A stretch of DNA of 64,000 bases from Candidatus Pantoea formicae (GCF_011752625.1 NZ_VWXD01000002.1:496001-560000); one strand, 5' to 3'. Positions 8,529-20,337 are shown, counted from the stretch's first letter. The notes: generated from the letters alone by a model not told the origin. Made by a program: numbers and translations.

Positions 8529-9335
8529 TTACATCCCAGCCAGACGCTTTTGCGCCAGCTTGGCAGATTCGCTGCTTGGGAATTGTTTGATCACTTGTTG
8601 ATAGACCGCTTTAGCTTTCGCCGTGTCGTTCTTCTCTTGCATGATCACGCCAACCTTAAACAACGCTTCTGGGGCCTTCGGTGATTTCGCATAATTTTTT
8701 ACCACAGTGGCAAAATAGTAAGCGGCATCGTCCTTCTTGCCCTTGTTGTAATACAACTGACCGAGCCAGTAATTGGCATTGGGCTGATAGGTGGAGTCAG
8801 GATACTTCTTCACCCACGCCTGCAAGGCAGTAATAGCCTGATCGAACTGCTTCTTCTCGAGAATCAGTGCGACTGCTGCGTTGTAATCGGTATTGGCATC
8901 GCCGGTTTGCGCAGGGGCAGCAGAACTTCCACTTGCATTACTGCCGCCTGCATCACCGTTTCCCGCTGCACCTGCTCCCGCTGCTGCGGCATCACCGCCA
9001 GCGCTCGCCTGTGCACCATTGCTCCCGCTGCTCAGACTATCGATCTGCTGATAGAGCTGCTTCTGGCGCTCAATCACCTGATTCAGTTGATAGCTGTTTT
9101 GCTGGATTTGGCCGCGCAGCGAATCGATATCGCTTTGGTTGTCGCTCATCTGCTGCTGCAATTGCTGCAGAAGCTGAACCTGGGCATTGGAGATGCGTTC
9201 AAGATTGGTGACACGGTCTTCGACCGAGCCTGAGCCAACGCTACTGATTGACGCTTGGGCATTAGCGGCCCAAGGAGCCGCTACGCCAACCAGTAACGAC
9301 AGACTCAACAGATGAAGTCTGAAGTTACTCATCAT
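8529..9335 (-). CDS. cpoB: Cell division coordinator CpoB (YbgF), periplasmic TPR protein
   Basis: Periplasmic protein that links Tol energy state to PBP1B-LpoB peptidoglycan synthesis at the septum. The 268-aa product has a signal peptide cleaved around AANAQA. A coiled-coil trimerisation segment with Gln-rich heptads (VEDRVTNLERI...) covers about residues 35-95. A low-complexity Ala/Gly/Ser linker covers about 100-145. The C-terminal TPRs include YNAAVALI, YWLGQLYYNKGKKDDAAYYF and FKVGVIMQEK. It is the last gene of the tol-pal operon and begins 9 bp after pal. E. coli CpoB is 263 aa; the extra residues are in the linker. Confidence 0.96.
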   Translation of the reverse strand: MMSNFRLHLLSLSLLVGVAAPWAANAQASISSVGSGSVEDRVTNLERISNAQVQLLQQLQQQMSDNQSDIDSLRGQIQQNSYQLNQVIERQKQLYQQIDSLSSGSNGAQASAGGDAAAAGAGAAGNGDAGGSNASGSSAAPAQTGDANTDYNAAVALILEKKQFDQAITALQAWVKKYPDSTYQPNANYWLGQLYYNKGKKDDAAYYFATVVKNYAKSPKAPEALFKVGVIMQEKNDTAKAKAVYQQVIKQFPSSESAKLAQKRLAGM

Positions 9336-9344
9336 GTGATGCTC

Positions 9345-9860
9345 TTAGTAAACCAGTACGGCACGACGGTTTTTAGCGTAAGCCGCTTCGTCATGACCCA
9401 GTACAGCTGGTTTTTCTTTACCGTAAGAAACGATAGACATCTGGTCAGCAGACACGCCTTTACCCTGCAGGTACATTTTAACGGCGTTTGCACGACGTTC
9501 GCCCAGGGCGATGTTGTACTCTGGAGTACCGCGCTCATCCGCATGACCTTCGATGGTCACTTTGTAAGACGGGTTGCCACGCAGGAAGTTAGCGTGCTGA
9601 TCCAGCATCTGAGCATAGTCAGAAGACACGTCGTACTTATCCAGACCGAAGTAAACGATGTTGTTCTGCTGCAGCTGCTGCATTTGCAGACGCGCTTGCT
9701 CGTCAGAAGACATGTTACCGTTCTGGCCAGCACCGTAAGCGCCGTTGTCTGCGCCCATACCAGTCTGGTCATTGTTGTTGTTTTTGTGCGAGCTACATGC
9801 AGCTACCGCGATTACCGGCAGAGCCAGCATCAAACCCTTCAGCACTTTGTTCAGTTGCAT
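9345..9860 (-). CDS. pal: Peptidoglycan-associated lipoprotein Pal
   Basis: Outer-membrane lipoprotein that binds peptidoglycan and TolB. The 171-aa product has a lipoprotein signal with lipobox VAAC (Cys22), an Asn-rich tether, and an OmpA-like domain. The diaminopimelate-binding stretch is [16 protein letters not shown], followed by [13 protein letters not shown]. It is collinear with E. coli Pal (173 aa). It lies 64 bp after tolB; that gap holds a small palindrome (CCCCTGC-ATAG-CGGGG). Confidence 0.98.
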   Translation of the reverse strand: MQLNKVLKGLMLALPVIAVAACSSHKNNNNDQTGMGADNGAYGAGQNGNMSSDEQARLQMQQLQQNNIVYFGLDKYDVSSDYAQMLDQHANFLRGNPSYKVTIEGHADERGTPEYNIALGERRANAVKMYLQGKGVSADQMSIVSYGKEKPAVLGHDEAAYAKNRRAVLVY

Positions 9861-9924
9861 TTCTTTATCCTATTATTTTGTTTGCTATACATTGTCATCC
9901 CCCGCTATGCAGGGGACTCATGCA

Positions 9925-11220
9925 TTACAGATACGGCGACCAGGCAGGGAATTTGACCTGTCCATCGGTTGCCGGAAGACGCGCTTTGAAACGCCCATCT
10001 GTTGAAACCAACTGCAACACGGAACCCATCCCCTGAGTAGAGCTATAGATTACCATCGTGCCGTTAGGCGCCAGACTTGGCGTCTCATCCAGGAACGTGT
10101 CCGTTATTGTTTGAACGGCTCCCGTTACCAGATCCTGTTTGGCGACATGCTGAGCACCACCGGCGCTGCTGATCATCACCATGGTTTTGCCGTCGGAAGA
10201 CACATCCGCATCCTGGTTCTGCGCACCTTCCCAGGTAATACGTTGTGGCGCACCGCCGTTAATACCAATCTTATAAATCTGAGGCGCACCTGCCTGATCC
10301 GAAGTGTAAGCCAGTGTCTGGCTGTCCGGGAACCAAGTTGGTTCGGTGCTGTTGTAGCGACCATCGGTCACCTGACGCGTCTGGCCAGAAGCCAAATCCA
10401 TCACATACAGGTTCAGGCTGCCGGTTTTAGACAACGCGAACGCCAGTTTAGAGCCGTCCGGCGAGAAGGCCGGTGCACCGTTGTGACGTGGATAAGAAGC
10501 GACCTGACGAATCGCACCGTTTGCCAGCGTTTGCACTACCAGCGCCGATTTGCCGCTCTCAAAGGTCACGTAAGCCACTTTGCTGCCGTCTGGAGACCAG
10601 GCCGGAGACATCAGCGGTTCAGGTGAACGATGCACGGTAAACTGGTTGTAGCCATCGTAGTCGGACACACGCAGCTCATACGGGAACTGACCGCCGTTGG
10701 TCTGCACCACGTAAGCAATACGCGTACGGAATGCGCCTTTGATACCCGTCAGCTTCTCAAACACTTCATCACTGGCAGTGTGGCCTGCATAACGCAACCA
10801 CTGCTTGGTGACTTTGTAGGAGTTCTGCGCCAGCACGGTACCCGGTGCACCACCGGTATCCACCAGCTGGTAGGCGATCTGATAGCTGCCATCTGGATTA
10901 GGCGTTACCTGACCCACAACAACCGCATCAATACCCAATGCGCTCCAGGCAGCAGGTTGTACTTCCTGCGCGCTGGCAGGTTGCTGAGGCAGACGTGAAC
11001 GATCCAACGGGTTGAATTTACCGCTGTTGCGCAAGTCAGCCGCCACGATGCCGCCAATATCTTCAGGTGCCGCACCTGGGCCAGCCCATTTGAACGGCAC
11101 CACACCAATTGGGCGTGCGGTATTCACGCCCTGCGTAATTTCAATGCGTACTTCTGCGTGCAGCATCGCCGCCCACAGCAGTACAAAAAAACCTAAGGTT
11201 ACACGAAGTGCCTGCTTCAT
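9925..11220 (-). CDS. tolB: Tol-Pal system periplasmic beta-propeller protein TolB
   Basis: Periplasmic shuttle between TolA and Pal during outer-membrane constriction. The 431-aa product starts at MKQALRV, 23 codons inside the longest frame, giving a proper signal peptide (cleavage near LHAEVRIEI). The mature N-terminus carries the TolA-binding region. An N-terminal alpha/beta domain is followed by a six-bladed propeller with repeated SPDGS/AWSPDG blades (for example [28 protein letters not shown]). It ends FPAWSPYL as in E. coli. Confidence 0.98.
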   Translation of the reverse strand: MKQALRVTLGFFVLLWAAMLHAEVRIEITQGVNTARPIGVVPFKWAGPGAAPEDIGGIVAADLRNSGKFNPLDRSRLPQQPASAQEVQPAAWSALGIDAVVVGQVTPNPDGSYQIAYQLVDTGGAPGTVLAQNSYKVTKQWLRYAGHTASDEVFEKLTGIKGAFRTRIAYVVQTNGGQFPYELRVSDYDGYNQFTVHRSPEPLMSPAWSPDGSKVAYVTFESGKSALVVQTLANGAIRQVASYPRHNGAPAFSPDGSKLAFALSKTGSLNLYVMDLASGQTRQVTDGRYNSTEPTWFPDSQTLAYTSDQAGAPQIYKIGINGGAPQRITWEGAQNQDADVSSDGKTMVMISSAGGAQHVAKQDLVTGAVQTITDTFLDETPSLAPNGTMVIYSSTQGMGSVLQLVSTDGRFKARLPATDGQVKFPAWSPYL

Positions 11221-11336
11221 CTTTTCTCCCTTATCTGAACCTGAGTCCACGATAATTCGCACAGTTCCTGAAAAAACACGAGTACTCATAAATTACGGCA
11301 AGCTAACCTTAGTTCAACCTGCCGTGGGTTACTGCA

Positions 11337-12623
11337 TTATTCCGGTTTGAAACGCATTGGGGCGTTTTTAAACACTTCATACACCGCTTGCGATGGCGGC
11401 TTAGGAATATGAGCCTGTTTCGCAGCCGTGATAGCAGCCTGGCACAGAGCCGGATCACCACCTTCTGCTTTCACATCAATCAGCAAACCATCCGGCGCCA
11501 ATTTGATACGCAGGTTACACTCTTTTCCCTTGTACGTATCCGCATCATAGAAGCGACTTTGAATCGCGCCAACGACCTGGCCCATATAAGAGTTAATCTC
11601 TGCGCCGGACGCACCCGCTTTCTTCTGATTCCCCTGCCCTGCCGCACCGCCAGAAGCCGTGCCACTTTTCGGTGCATTCTTACCAGACGAGAGTCCACCT
11701 AACAGGTCATCAACGTCACTTTCATTCTTCGCTGCCTCAGCTGCCGCTTTCTTTTTGGCATCTGCTGCTGCTTTCGCTTTCGCGGCCGCATCGGCTTTCG
11801 CCTTGGCTGCGGCATCGGCTTTGGCCTTGGCTTCCGTGGCAGCTTTCTCTTTCGCTGCCTCAGCGGCTTTTTCTTTCGCTTCTGCCGCTGCCTGCTCTTT
11901 CGCTTCTTTCGCTTCCTGAGCCGCTTTCGCTTTAGCGTCCGCAGCAGCCTGTGCTTTGGCCTCTGCGGCAGCTTGCGCTTTCGCTTCGGCAGCGGCTTTG
12001 GCTTGCTCTACCGCTTTCTCTTTCGCCGCTTCAGCCGCAGCCGCTTTGGCCTGCTCATCCGCTTTCTTCTTCGCGTCTGCGGCGGCCTGCTTCGCCTCTT
12101 CTACCGCTTTGGCTTTGGCATCTGCAGCCGCTTTCGCTTGGGCATCGGCTTCTGCTTTCGCATCGGCTTTGGCTTTGGCTGCAGCAGCCTCCGCCGCTTT
12201 CTGTTGGTCCTGAGCCTGCTTGGCAGCCGCTTCAGCGGCTTTCTGCTGCTCAGCCTGCTGTTTCGCCTGCTCTTTCGCTTCTTGCTGGGCCTGCAGTCGC
12301 TCTTTTTCCATCTCTTTCAGACGCTGCTGCTCGGCGGCTTGCTTCTCTTGCAACTCTTCAGCTTGTTGCTGAGCCTGCTTCTGACGTTGTTGTGCAGCTC
12401 GTTGGCTGTCACGCTGCTGATTCTGCTGACGGTTATATTGCTCAACCACGGCGCCAGAATCGACCATGACTGCGTCAATATCGCTGCCACCGCCACCGCC
12501 GCTGGATTCGATCTTTTCGTTAAACGAGCTCCAAATCAGCAGGGCAATCAGCACGATGTGCAGAATCACCGAAATGATTATCGCGCGTTTTAACTTGTCG
12601 TTCTGCTCGGTTACCTTCGACAC
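11337..12623 (-). CDS. tolA: Tol-Pal inner-membrane spanning protein TolA
   Basis: Links the TolQR motor to TolB-Pal and is a colicin and phage receptor in E. coli. The 428-aa product has a cytoplasmic tail, one helix at about residues 14-34, and a glycine hinge (SSGGGGGSD). Domain II is a very long Ala/Lys/Glu/Gln-rich helix at about 60-295 with many AAAEAKAKA-type repeats. Domain III (about 330-428) includes NSYMGQVVGAIQSRFYD and CNLRIKLAPDG with a Cys pair. The repeat domain is the part expected to vary in length between strains. tolR lies 25 bp upstream. Confidence 0.97.
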   Translation of the reverse strand: MSKVTEQNDKLKRAIIISVILHIVLIALLIWSSFNEKIESSGGGGGSDIDAVMVDSGAVVEQYNRQQNQQRDSQRAAQQRQKQAQQQAEELQEKQAAEQQRLKEMEKERLQAQQEAKEQAKQQAEQQKAAEAAAKQAQDQQKAAEAAAAKAKADAKAEADAQAKAAADAKAKAVEEAKQAAADAKKKADEQAKAAAAEAAKEKAVEQAKAAAEAKAQAAAEAKAQAAADAKAKAAQEAKEAKEQAAAEAKEKAAEAAKEKAATEAKAKADAAAKAKADAAAKAKAAADAKKKAAAEAAKNESDVDDLLGGLSSGKNAPKSGTASGGAAGQGNQKKAGASGAEINSYMGQVVGAIQSRFYDADTYKGKECNLRIKLAPDGLLIDVKAEGGDPALCQAAITAAKQAHIPKPPSQAVYEVFKNAPMRFKPE

Positions 12624-12648
12624 TCTCGGATCCCAAAAACGGTTCGCT

Positions 12649-13077
12649 TTAAATCGGCTGTGTCATCAAACCGACAGATTTCACGCCAGCCTGATGTAAC
12701 AGGTTCAGCGCCTTGATGATTTCGTCGTAAGGCACGTCTTTCGCACCACCAATCAGGAACACGGTCTTCGGATTGGCTTCGATGCGACGCTGTGCTTCGC
12801 TCACCACCTGTTCCGGCGGCAACTGCGTCATACGATCGTGATCCACCACCAGGCTGTACTGACCGACACCCGCCACTTCAACAATGACAGGGGGGTTATC
12901 ATCCGTTGAGACCGTTTTCGAATCGGTCGCGTCAGGCAGATCCACTTCCACGCTTTGCGTGATGATCGGTGCCGTTGCCATAAAGATGAGCAGCAACACC
13001 AACAGCACGTCCAGCAGTGGAACAATGTTGATTTCCGACTTAAGGTCGCGGCGCCCGCGACCACGGGTTCTGGCCAT
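12649..13077 (-). CDS. tolR: Tol-Pal motor subunit TolR
   Basis: ExbD/TolR-family inner-membrane protein forming the proton channel with TolQ. It has 142 aa, with a single N-terminal helix containing the essential Asp in IVPLLDVLLVLLLIF and a periplasmic domain with VEVDLPDA and FLIGGAKDVPYDEI. The length and arrangement match E. coli. It begins 13 bp after tolQ. Confidence 0.98.
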   Translation of the reverse strand: MARTRGRGRRDLKSEINIVPLLDVLLVLLLIFMATAPIITQSVEVDLPDATDSKTVSTDDNPPVIVEVAGVGQYSLVVDHDRMTQLPPEQVVSEAQRRIEANPKTVFLIGGAKDVPYDEIIKALNLLHQAGVKSVGLMTQPI

Positions 13078-13090
13078 CGTTAACCTCGAC

Positions 13091-14178
<1,088 letters not shown>

Positions 14179-14387
14179 TCTACATCCCGGTCTCATTTTA
14201 AACGTTGCTACTATACGCAAGTGAGATCAGCTTGGGAATGGTCCGCCAGAGCCTGGAGAAAATAATTATCACACGTTAACAACTGGAAGGATTTTTGGGA
14301 TATTTCTTGACCAGGCGCTGACAAAAACTCACGCCAGCTCCTGAATTTAGACATAAAAATGCGCGGATTTTGGTCCTGAGGCAGGAT

Positions 14388-14681
14388 TTAATGATAGAAC
14401 CAGTAGATTCCCAGAATCAAAACGATCATCGCAGGCATTGGCGCGAAAACGCCCCGCCAGCGTGTTTGCTGCGGACGAAATCCCGTGCCATGCACTACGC
14501 CAGCACACACCGCTCAAATCAAGAGTAATCCGTGCCAGATGGCTAACTCGCTGGTGCGGGCAGCAAAACGGGACGGTTGCCAGATAACACAACCGGCCAG
14601 CCACAGTGCCAGAATCAGCGAAAGGGCCCGCAATGGGCCCTTATCCATCAGACGGTAAAGCGTCTGAATAAGTCTGCGCAT
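14388..14681 (-). pseudogene. ybgE: ybgE, cyd operon protein, interrupted by an in-frame TGA
   Basis: Read through one stop, this frame gives a 97-codon protein, the same length as E. coli YbgE. It matches along its length: LMDKGPLRAL, LAGCVIWQPSRFAARTSEL and AIWHGLLLI before the stop, then AVCAGVVHGTGFRPQQ and a C-terminal membrane segment. Codon 56 is TGA (14514-14516), where E. coli has Trp56 (TGG), so one G-to-A change explains it. No frameshift or other stop is present. The ATG overlaps the cydX stop (TGATG), the usual coupling. The product would be 55 aa, keeping only the first of two helices. It could be a real nonsense mutation or a base-call error. Confidence 0.88.
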
Positions 14682-14794
14682 CAGTGCTGTTTGTCCTTCG
14701 CGCCACTCTCTTCTGCTTGCTCAATCGCCAGCGCCGTAATCACGCCAAACGCACAGGCCAGCAAGGTGCCGAGAATCCAGGCAAAATACCACAT
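14681..14794 (-). CDS. cydX: Cytochrome bd-I oxidase small subunit CydX
   Basis: 37-aa single-helix subunit that stabilises the haem b595/d site of cytochrome bd. It begins MWYFAWILGTLLACAFGV and ends ESGAKDKQH, closely following E. coli CydX. It lies 15 bp after cydB with an AAGGAG ribosome site, and its stop shares a base with the ybgE start. Confidence 0.96.
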   Translation of the reverse strand: MWYFAWILGTLLACAFGVITALAIEQAEESGAKDKQH

Positions 14795-14809
14795 GCTCAA
14801 TCTCCTTAA

Positions 14810-15949
14810 TCAGTACAGGGAGTGCGTATTGCTCTCAATGTGTTCTTTGGTGATACGGCCAAACATCTTGTAGTAACACCAGGTGGTGTACACGAGGATG
14901 AGCGGAACAAAGATGGCGGCAGCGAAAGTCATGACTTTTAACGTCAACAGGCTAGAGGTGGCATCCCACATGGTCAGGCTAGTTCCTGGCACGGTACTGG
15001 ATGGCATGATGAACGGGAACATCGCAATACCCGCTGTCATAATCACGCAGGCCAGTGTCAGAGAGGAGAAGATAAACGCCCACGCCCCTTTTTCCATGCG
15101 AGAGCACAGCACCGTCAACAATGGCAACAGCACGCCCAGTACCGGGAACAACCACAGGACAGGTGTCTTCTTAAAGTTTACGAGCCATGCACCGGCTTCA
15201 CGTACCACTTCTTTACCCAGCGGATTAGATGCTGCATGGTGATCGATGACGCTCTTTATCACATAGCCATCAATACCGTATTTCACCCACACACCTGCCA
15301 GCACGAAGCACACCATCATCACTAACGCACCCATTTGCGCCGCACCACGAGCACGCAGGTGGAGTTCGCCATTGGTACGCATCTGCAAGTAGGTTGCACC
15401 TTGTGTCAGAATCATCGCCACGCTGATCACCCCCGCCAGCAAGCCAAACGGGTTCAGCAACTGGAAGAAGTTACCGGTGTAGAACAGACGCAGATATTCA
15501 TCCGCATGGAATGGCACGCCCTGCAACAGATTGCCAAACGCAACACCAATCACCAGAGGAGGCACAAAACTGCCGATGAAGATGCCCCAGTCCCAGGTGT
15601 TACGCCAGCGCGTGTCTTCAATCTTCGAACGGTAGTCAAAGCCTACCGGGCGGAAGAACAGTGAAGCCAGCACCAGAATCATCGCCACATAAAAACCGGA
15701 GAACGCTGCGGCATACACCATTGGCCAGGCAGCAAACAACGCACCACCGGCCGTAATCAGCCAAACCTGATTGCCATCCCAGTGCGGTGCGATGCTGTTA
15801 ATCATAATACGACGTTCGGTATCAGTGCGGCCGAGAATGCGTGTCAGCATCCCCACACCCATATCAAAACCATCCGTCACAGCGAAACCAATCAGCAAGA
15901 TGCCAATCAGCAACCACCAGACAAAGCGCAAAACTTCATAATCAAACAT
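14810..15949 (-). CDS. cydB: Cytochrome bd-I ubiquinol oxidase subunit II CydB
   Basis: Inner-membrane structural partner of CydA in the high-affinity terminal oxidase. It has 379 aa, the E. coli length, with about eight to nine helices. The N-terminus FVWWLLIGILLIGFAVTDGF and the IAPHWDGNQVWLI segment are family signatures. The C-terminus is the usual cytoplasmic tail (KMFGRITKEHIE). It lies 11 bp after cydA. Confidence 0.98.
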   Translation of the reverse strand: MFDYEVLRFVWWLLIGILLIGFAVTDGFDMGVGMLTRILGRTDTERRIMINSIAPHWDGNQVWLITAGGALFAAWPMVYAAAFSGFYVAMILVLASLFFRPVGFDYRSKIEDTRWRNTWDWGIFIGSFVPPLVIGVAFGNLLQGVPFHADEYLRLFYTGNFFQLLNPFGLLAGVISVAMILTQGATYLQMRTNGELHLRARGAAQMGALVMMVCFVLAGVWVKYGIDGYVIKSVIDHHAASNPLGKEVVREAGAWLVNFKKTPVLWLFPVLGVLLPLLTVLCSRMEKGAWAFIFSSLTLACVIMTAGIAMFPFIMPSSTVPGTSLTMWDATSSLLTLKVMTFAAAIFVPLILVYTTWCYYKMFGRITKEHIESNTHSLY

Positions 15950-15960
15950 GGTTGCTCTCC

Positions 15961-17532
15961 TTATCCACGTGCTGGCTGAGCGGCCGCTTTCACGGTTTCA
16001 TGATGGTAGCGGCCCGTTTTCAGGCTGCTTGGCCCCAGTCGGGCAAATTTGAACATCAGATACATCTCTGCCACCAGGAACAGCGTGTAAAGACCGCAAA
16101 TCAGAATCATCGAGAACAGCAGATCGCCCACGGTGAGTGAAGAGTTCGCCACTGCAGTCGGTAGAACTTCACCAATTGCCCAAGGTTGACGGCCATACTC
16201 AGCGACAAACCAGCCTGACTCGATGGCGATCCACGGCAGCGGAATGCCATAGAGTGCCGCTTTCAATAGCCAGCGGCTCTTGCCAATGCGGTTACGAATC
16301 ACGCTCCAGAAGGACAGCGCGATAATGCCCATCAGCAGCACGCCACACAGAACCATAATGCGGAAAGCAAAGTAGAGAGGCGCGACGCGTGGAATCGAAT
16401 CCTGCGTGGCTTTCTGGATCTGTGCTTCAGTGGCATTGGCAACATCCGGGGTATAGCGTTTCAGCAGAAGGCCATAACCGAGATCCTGTTTACTGGCTTC
16501 GAACTGGCTGCGAACTGTGGGGTCTTTACTGCCCGCGCGCAGTTCATTCAGCAACGCGTAGGCTTTCATGCCGTTACGGATGCGCACTTCATGTTGCGAC
16601 AGCAGATCTTTCAGACCGGTGACCGGCGTATCCACCGATCGCGTCGCAATCAGCCCGAGCAAATACGGGATTTGAATGGCGTACTTGTTCTCCTTCGAAT
16701 CCTGATCGGGAATACCAAACAGCGTGAAGGCAGCAGGTGCAGGCTGCGTTTCCCACTCAGCTTCTATTGCTGCGAGTTTGGTTTTCTGTACGTCACCCAT
16801 TTCATAACCAGATTCATCACCCAGCACGATCACCGACAAGATCGCGGCCATGCCGAAGCTGGCTGCAATACCGAATGAGCGCTTAGCGAATGCCACATCA
16901 CGGCCTTTCAGCAGATACCAGGCACTGATACCCAGCACGAACATCGCGCCGGCGGTGTACCCTGCCGCGACGGTGTGAACAAATTTCACCTGTGCAACCG
17001 GGTTGAGCACCAGTTCAGAGAAGCTCACCATCTCCATGCGCATGGTTTCGAAATTGAATTCAGAGGCGATCGGGTTTTGCATCCAACCGTTTGCCACCAG
17101 AATCCACAGTGCGGACATGTTAGAACCGAGCGCCACCAGCCAGGTCACCGCAAGGTGCTGGACTTTGCCGAGGCGATCCCAACCGAAGAAGAACAGACCG
17201 ACAAAGGTGGATTCAAGGAAGAACGCCATTAAGCCTTCAATGGCGAGCGGCGCACCAAAGATATCGCCGACGTAGTGGGAGTAATATGACCAGTTGGTCC
17301 CGAACTGAAACTCCATAGTGAGACCGGTTGCGACACCAAGGGCAAAGTTAATACCAAACAACTTGCCCCAGAACTTGGTCATATCCTTATAAATTTGCTT
17401 ACCCGTCAGGACATATACGGTTTCCATGATCGCCAACAAAAACGCCATACCCAGCGTTAAAGGGACGAACAGGAAATGGTACATCGCCGTCAGGGCAAAC
17501 TGTAAACGCGACAGCTCGACAATATCTAACAT
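15961..17532 (-). CDS. cydA: Cytochrome bd-I ubiquinol oxidase subunit I CydA
   Basis: Haem-bearing subunit that oxidises ubiquinol and reduces oxygen. It has 523 aa starting at [20 protein letters not shown], 18 codons inside the longest frame, after an AAGGAG site. His19 (haem b595 ligand in E. coli) is the His in AMYHFLF. The Q-loop stretch [21 protein letters not shown] is present, as are the haem-binding region with FVHTVAAGY and [13 protein letters not shown] near the C-terminus. It is the first gene of the operon, with a 700-bp upstream region. Confidence 0.98.
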   Translation of the reverse strand: MLDIVELSRLQFALTAMYHFLFVPLTLGMAFLLAIMETVYVLTGKQIYKDMTKFWGKLFGINFALGVATGLTMEFQFGTNWSYYSHYVGDIFGAPLAIEGLMAFFLESTFVGLFFFGWDRLGKVQHLAVTWLVALGSNMSALWILVANGWMQNPIASEFNFETMRMEMVSFSELVLNPVAQVKFVHTVAAGYTAGAMFVLGISAWYLLKGRDVAFAKRSFGIAASFGMAAILSVIVLGDESGYEMGDVQKTKLAAIEAEWETQPAPAAFTLFGIPDQDSKENKYAIQIPYLLGLIATRSVDTPVTGLKDLLSQHEVRIRNGMKAYALLNELRAGSKDPTVRSQFEASKQDLGYGLLLKRYTPDVANATEAQIQKATQDSIPRVAPLYFAFRIMVLCGVLLMGIIALSFWSVIRNRIGKSRWLLKAALYGIPLPWIAIESGWFVAEYGRQPWAIGEVLPTAVANSSLTVGDLLFSMILICGLYTLFLVAEMYLMFKFARLGPSSLKTGRYHHETVKAAAQPARG

Positions 17533-18186
17533 GATGACTCCTTGCTCCTCGCATGAATTTATTCTGCGGCAGACAACGGTAAACAACGAACATTGACGTG
17601 CAGAATAAGATCCAGGAACGACTGATTATTGATTCCAGTTTTATTACTGACAGAACAGAGAAATCTGTAGCCCGAAATGAGTGAGTAACAGTGTTGAAAA
17701 CTTCCCGAAAAACCGATCGCTTCAATCTGTTTCGAGCAAGAGTGTGATGCGTGGAGGCGGCAGAATTGCGCTAACAACGCCTGGCTCAAACTCCTGAAAA
17801 ATGTCGGAAAAGACTGAATTGATGCAGCGCAATTTATACCGTTTGTCGTGCGTGATGCCAGCAGTAAAGTTTGTTATATCTCACGCTTTATTGATCTGGA
17901 TTAACACAATAATTTTTCAGATATGTAGTGTTAGCGTTGTTGTTAATTAGTTGTCATATACGCGTGATGCAATTAAGAAAATAATTACTTCTCCCGTATT
18001 TTTTTAACGTTAATACCGGATGCTAAGAATTAATTTCTTATGTGAAATCACGCACATTTTCTTATCTTTACCTTACCAACCCAGTAAGCATAGCCGCAGA
18101 TTTTATCCCCGTTAGGGTTTTTCCCTGCTTTTTGTGTGACTCTGCACAGGGCGTTGTTGCCAATGGCCTCCCCTGCCCTTTCAGAC
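17533..18186 (-). promoter_or_regulatory. cydABX promoter region with FNR-like and ArcA-like sites
   Basis: Long AT-rich gap without a gene. At 17891-17904 TTGAT-CTGG-ATTAA matches the FNR consensus (TTGAT-N4-ATCAA) with one mismatch. At 17941-17956 TGTTAATTAGTTGTCA holds two ArcA half-sites 11 bp apart (TGTTA and TGTCA), with a further TGTTA at 17929. Micro-aerobic control of cyd by ArcA and FNR is known in E. coli, and the sites lie at a similar distance (about 360-425 bp) upstream. Short ORFs here show no family features. Confidence 0.55.
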
Positions 18187-18212
18187 AAAAAAAAGCCACC
18201 CGAAGGTGGCTT
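18187..18212 (-). terminator. Terminator of the suc operon
   Basis: On the minus strand AAGCCACC-TTCG-GGTGGCTT is followed by eight T, about 22 bp past the sucD stop. In E. coli the 3' end of this transcript yields the SdhX sRNA. A similar short 3' RNA is possible here but not shown by the sequence. Confidence 0.9.
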
Positions 18213-18234
18213 CATGCTCATCACAAGTGACGGC

Positions 18235-19110
18235 TTATTTGATTGGCAGAACCGCTTTAACTGCGTCGCCGATGTCAGCCAGACTGCGTACGGTTTTCAC
18301 ACCAGCTGCTTCCAGCGCTGCGAATTTCTCGTCAGCGGTGCCTTTACCACCGGCAATGATGGCGCCTGCGTGGCCCATACGTTTGCCTTTAGGTGCAGTC
18401 ACACCGGCGATGTAACCCACAACTGGCTTGGTCACGTGCTCTTTGATAAAGGCTGCGGCTTCTTCTTCAGCGCTACCACCGATCTCACCGATCATCACGA
18501 TCACTTCGGTCTGTGGGTCATCCTGGAACATTTTCAGGATATCGATGAAGTTTGAACCTGGGATCGGGTCACCACCGATGCCGACGCAGGTTGACTGGCC
18601 GTAGCCGATGTCAGTGGTCTGCTTAACGGCTTCATAAGTCAGGGTGCCTGAACGGGATACGATACCGACACGGCCTGGCTGGTGAATGTGGCCCGGCATG
18701 ATACCGATCTTACATTCGCCTGGAGTGATCACGCCTGGGCAGTTCGGGCCGATCATGCGCACACCAGCTTCATCCAGTTTCACTTTCACGGTCAGCATAT
18801 CCAGCGTTGGGATACCTTCGGTGATGGTGATGATCAGTTTGATGCCTGCGTCGATGGCTTCCAGGATACCGTCTTTGCAGAACGGAGCTGGAACGTATAT
18901 CACAGTGGCAGTTGCGCCTGTGGCTTCTACCGCTTCACGCACGGTGTTGAACACCGGCAGACCCAGATGCGTGGTGCCGCCTTTGCCTGGCGTGACACCG
19001 CCGACCAGCTGCGTACCATAGGCCAAAGCCTGCTCAGAGTGGAAAGTCCCCTGGCCACCGGTGAAACCCTGGCAAATGACTTTGGTGTTTTTGTCGATAA
19101 GAATGGACAT
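18235..19110 (-). CDS. sucD: Succinyl-CoA synthetase alpha subunit SucD
   Basis: CoA-binding and phosphohistidine-bearing subunit that converts succinyl-CoA to succinate with ATP formation. It has 291 aa, with an N-terminal CoA domain ([16 protein letters not shown]). The phosphorylated His lies in [15 protein letters not shown], and [13 protein letters not shown] is also typical. The ATG overlaps the sucC stop by one base (TAATG), so alpha and beta subunits are coupled 1:1. Confidence 0.98.
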   Translation of the reverse strand: MSILIDKNTKVICQGFTGGQGTFHSEQALAYGTQLVGGVTPGKGGTTHLGLPVFNTVREAVEATGATATVIYVPAPFCKDGILEAIDAGIKLIITITEGIPTLDMLTVKVKLDEAGVRMIGPNCPGVITPGECKIGIMPGHIHQPGRVGIVSRSGTLTYEAVKQTTDIGYGQSTCVGIGGDPIPGSNFIDILKMFQDDPQTEVIVMIGEIGGSAEEEAAAFIKEHVTKPVVGYIAGVTAPKGKRMGHAGAIIAGGKGTADEKFAALEAAGVKTVRSLADIGDAVKAVLPIK

Positions 19111-20276
19111 TATTTACCCTCCGCGGCAGCAACAACACGCTGCGCAGCGTCTGTCAGGCTGGTTGCTGCAATGATGTTCAGACCGCTGTCGGCCAGTTTC
19201 TTCGCGCCCAGCTCGGCGTTGTTACCTTCCAGACGTACCACTACTGGCACGTTCACACCCACTTCTGCAACTGCACCGATGATGCCGTCTGCGATCAGGT
19301 CGCAACGCACGATGCCGCCGAAGATGTTCACGAATACCGCTTTAACGGCATCGTCAGACAGGATGATTTTGAAGGCTTCGGTTACGCGCTCTTTGGTCGC
19401 GCCGCCACCCACATCAAGGAAGTTAGCAGGCTGGCCACCGTGGTGTTTCACGATGTCCATGGTACCCATTGCCAGACCGGCACCGTTTACCATACAGCCG
19501 ATGTTGCCATCCAGCGCAACGTAGTTCAGTTCCCACTGTGTCGCGTGTGCTTCACGTGGATCTTCCTGGCTTGGATCGCGCATTTCACGCAGCTCAGGCT
19601 GACGGAACAGTGCGTTACCGTCGGCACCCAGTTTGCCATCGAGGCAGATCAGATCGCCCTGCTTGGTGATCACCAGCGGGTTGATCTCAACCATCGCCAG
19701 GTCGCGCTCGAGGAACATGGTCGCCAGACCCATGAAGATTTTGGTGAACTGGCTGACTTGCTTACCGGACAGACCCAGTTTGAACGCCAGTTCACGGCCT
19801 TGATAAGGCTGAGGACCGGCCAGCGGATCCAGCGCCATTTTGTGGATCAGGTGCGGGGTTTCTTCCGCCACTTTCTCGATTTCCACGCCGCCTTCAGTTG
19901 AAGCCATGAAGATCACGCGACGGGTAGCACGGTCAACCACCGCACCCAGATAGAGTTCCTGGTCGATGTCAGTCGCTGCTTCAACCAGAATCTGGTTTAC
20001 CGGCTGACCATCAGCATCAGTTTGGTAGGTCACCAGACGCTTGCCCAACCAATGCTCAGCAAATGCACGGATATCTTCCTTGCTGTTCACCACTTTCACG
20101 CCACCCGCTTTACCGCGGCCACCGGCATGTACCTGACATTTTACTACCCACGGACCTGCGCCAATTTTAGAGGCGGCTTCTTCTGCTTCACGTGGCGTAG
20201 CGCAGGCGTAACCAGTTGGAGCTGGCATGCCATAGCGAGCAAACAACTGCTTCGCCTGGTATTCATGTAAGTTCAT
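19110..20276 (-). CDS. sucC: Succinyl-CoA synthetase beta subunit SucC
   Basis: ATP-grasp subunit of the TCA-cycle synthetase, 388 aa as in E. coli. It begins [12 protein letters not shown]. It carries the nucleotide-binding [17 protein letters not shown] stretch and [12 protein letters not shown] for metal. The C-terminal succinate/CoA domain has [11 protein letters not shown] and GNNAELG. It follows sucB after about 60 bp. Confidence 0.98.
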   Translation of the reverse strand: MNLHEYQAKQLFARYGMPAPTGYACATPREAEEAASKIGAGPWVVKCQVHAGGRGKAGGVKVVNSKEDIRAFAEHWLGKRLVTYQTDADGQPVNQILVEAATDIDQELYLGAVVDRATRRVIFMASTEGGVEIEKVAEETPHLIHKMALDPLAGPQPYQGRELAFKLGLSGKQVSQFTKIFMGLATMFLERDLAMVEINPLVITKQGDLICLDGKLGADGNALFRQPELREMRDPSQEDPREAHATQWELNYVALDGNIGCMVNGAGLAMGTMDIVKHHGGQPANFLDVGGGATKERVTEAFKIILSDDAVKAVFVNIFGGIVRCDLIADGIIGAVAEVGVNVPVVVRLEGNNAELGAKKLADSGLNIIAATSLTDAAQRVVAAAEGK

Positions 20277-20337
20277 GATGTTCTATCCATTCAGATATGA
20301 GTTTGGGCGCACCGTTGTGCGATGCGCCCGGCGAAAA

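Noticed and set aside
11659..12699. Long plus-strand ORFs rich in Phe, Ala, Leu and Ser opposite tolA
   Set aside because: They are mirror translations of the Ala/Lys repeat domain of TolA. No ribosome sites or family features; tolA itself is certain.
14514..14516. Selenocysteine or reassigned TGA in ybgE
   Set aside because: The family has Trp here, no selenocysteine insertion hairpin was seen, and other genes use TGA as stop. A nonsense change is simpler.
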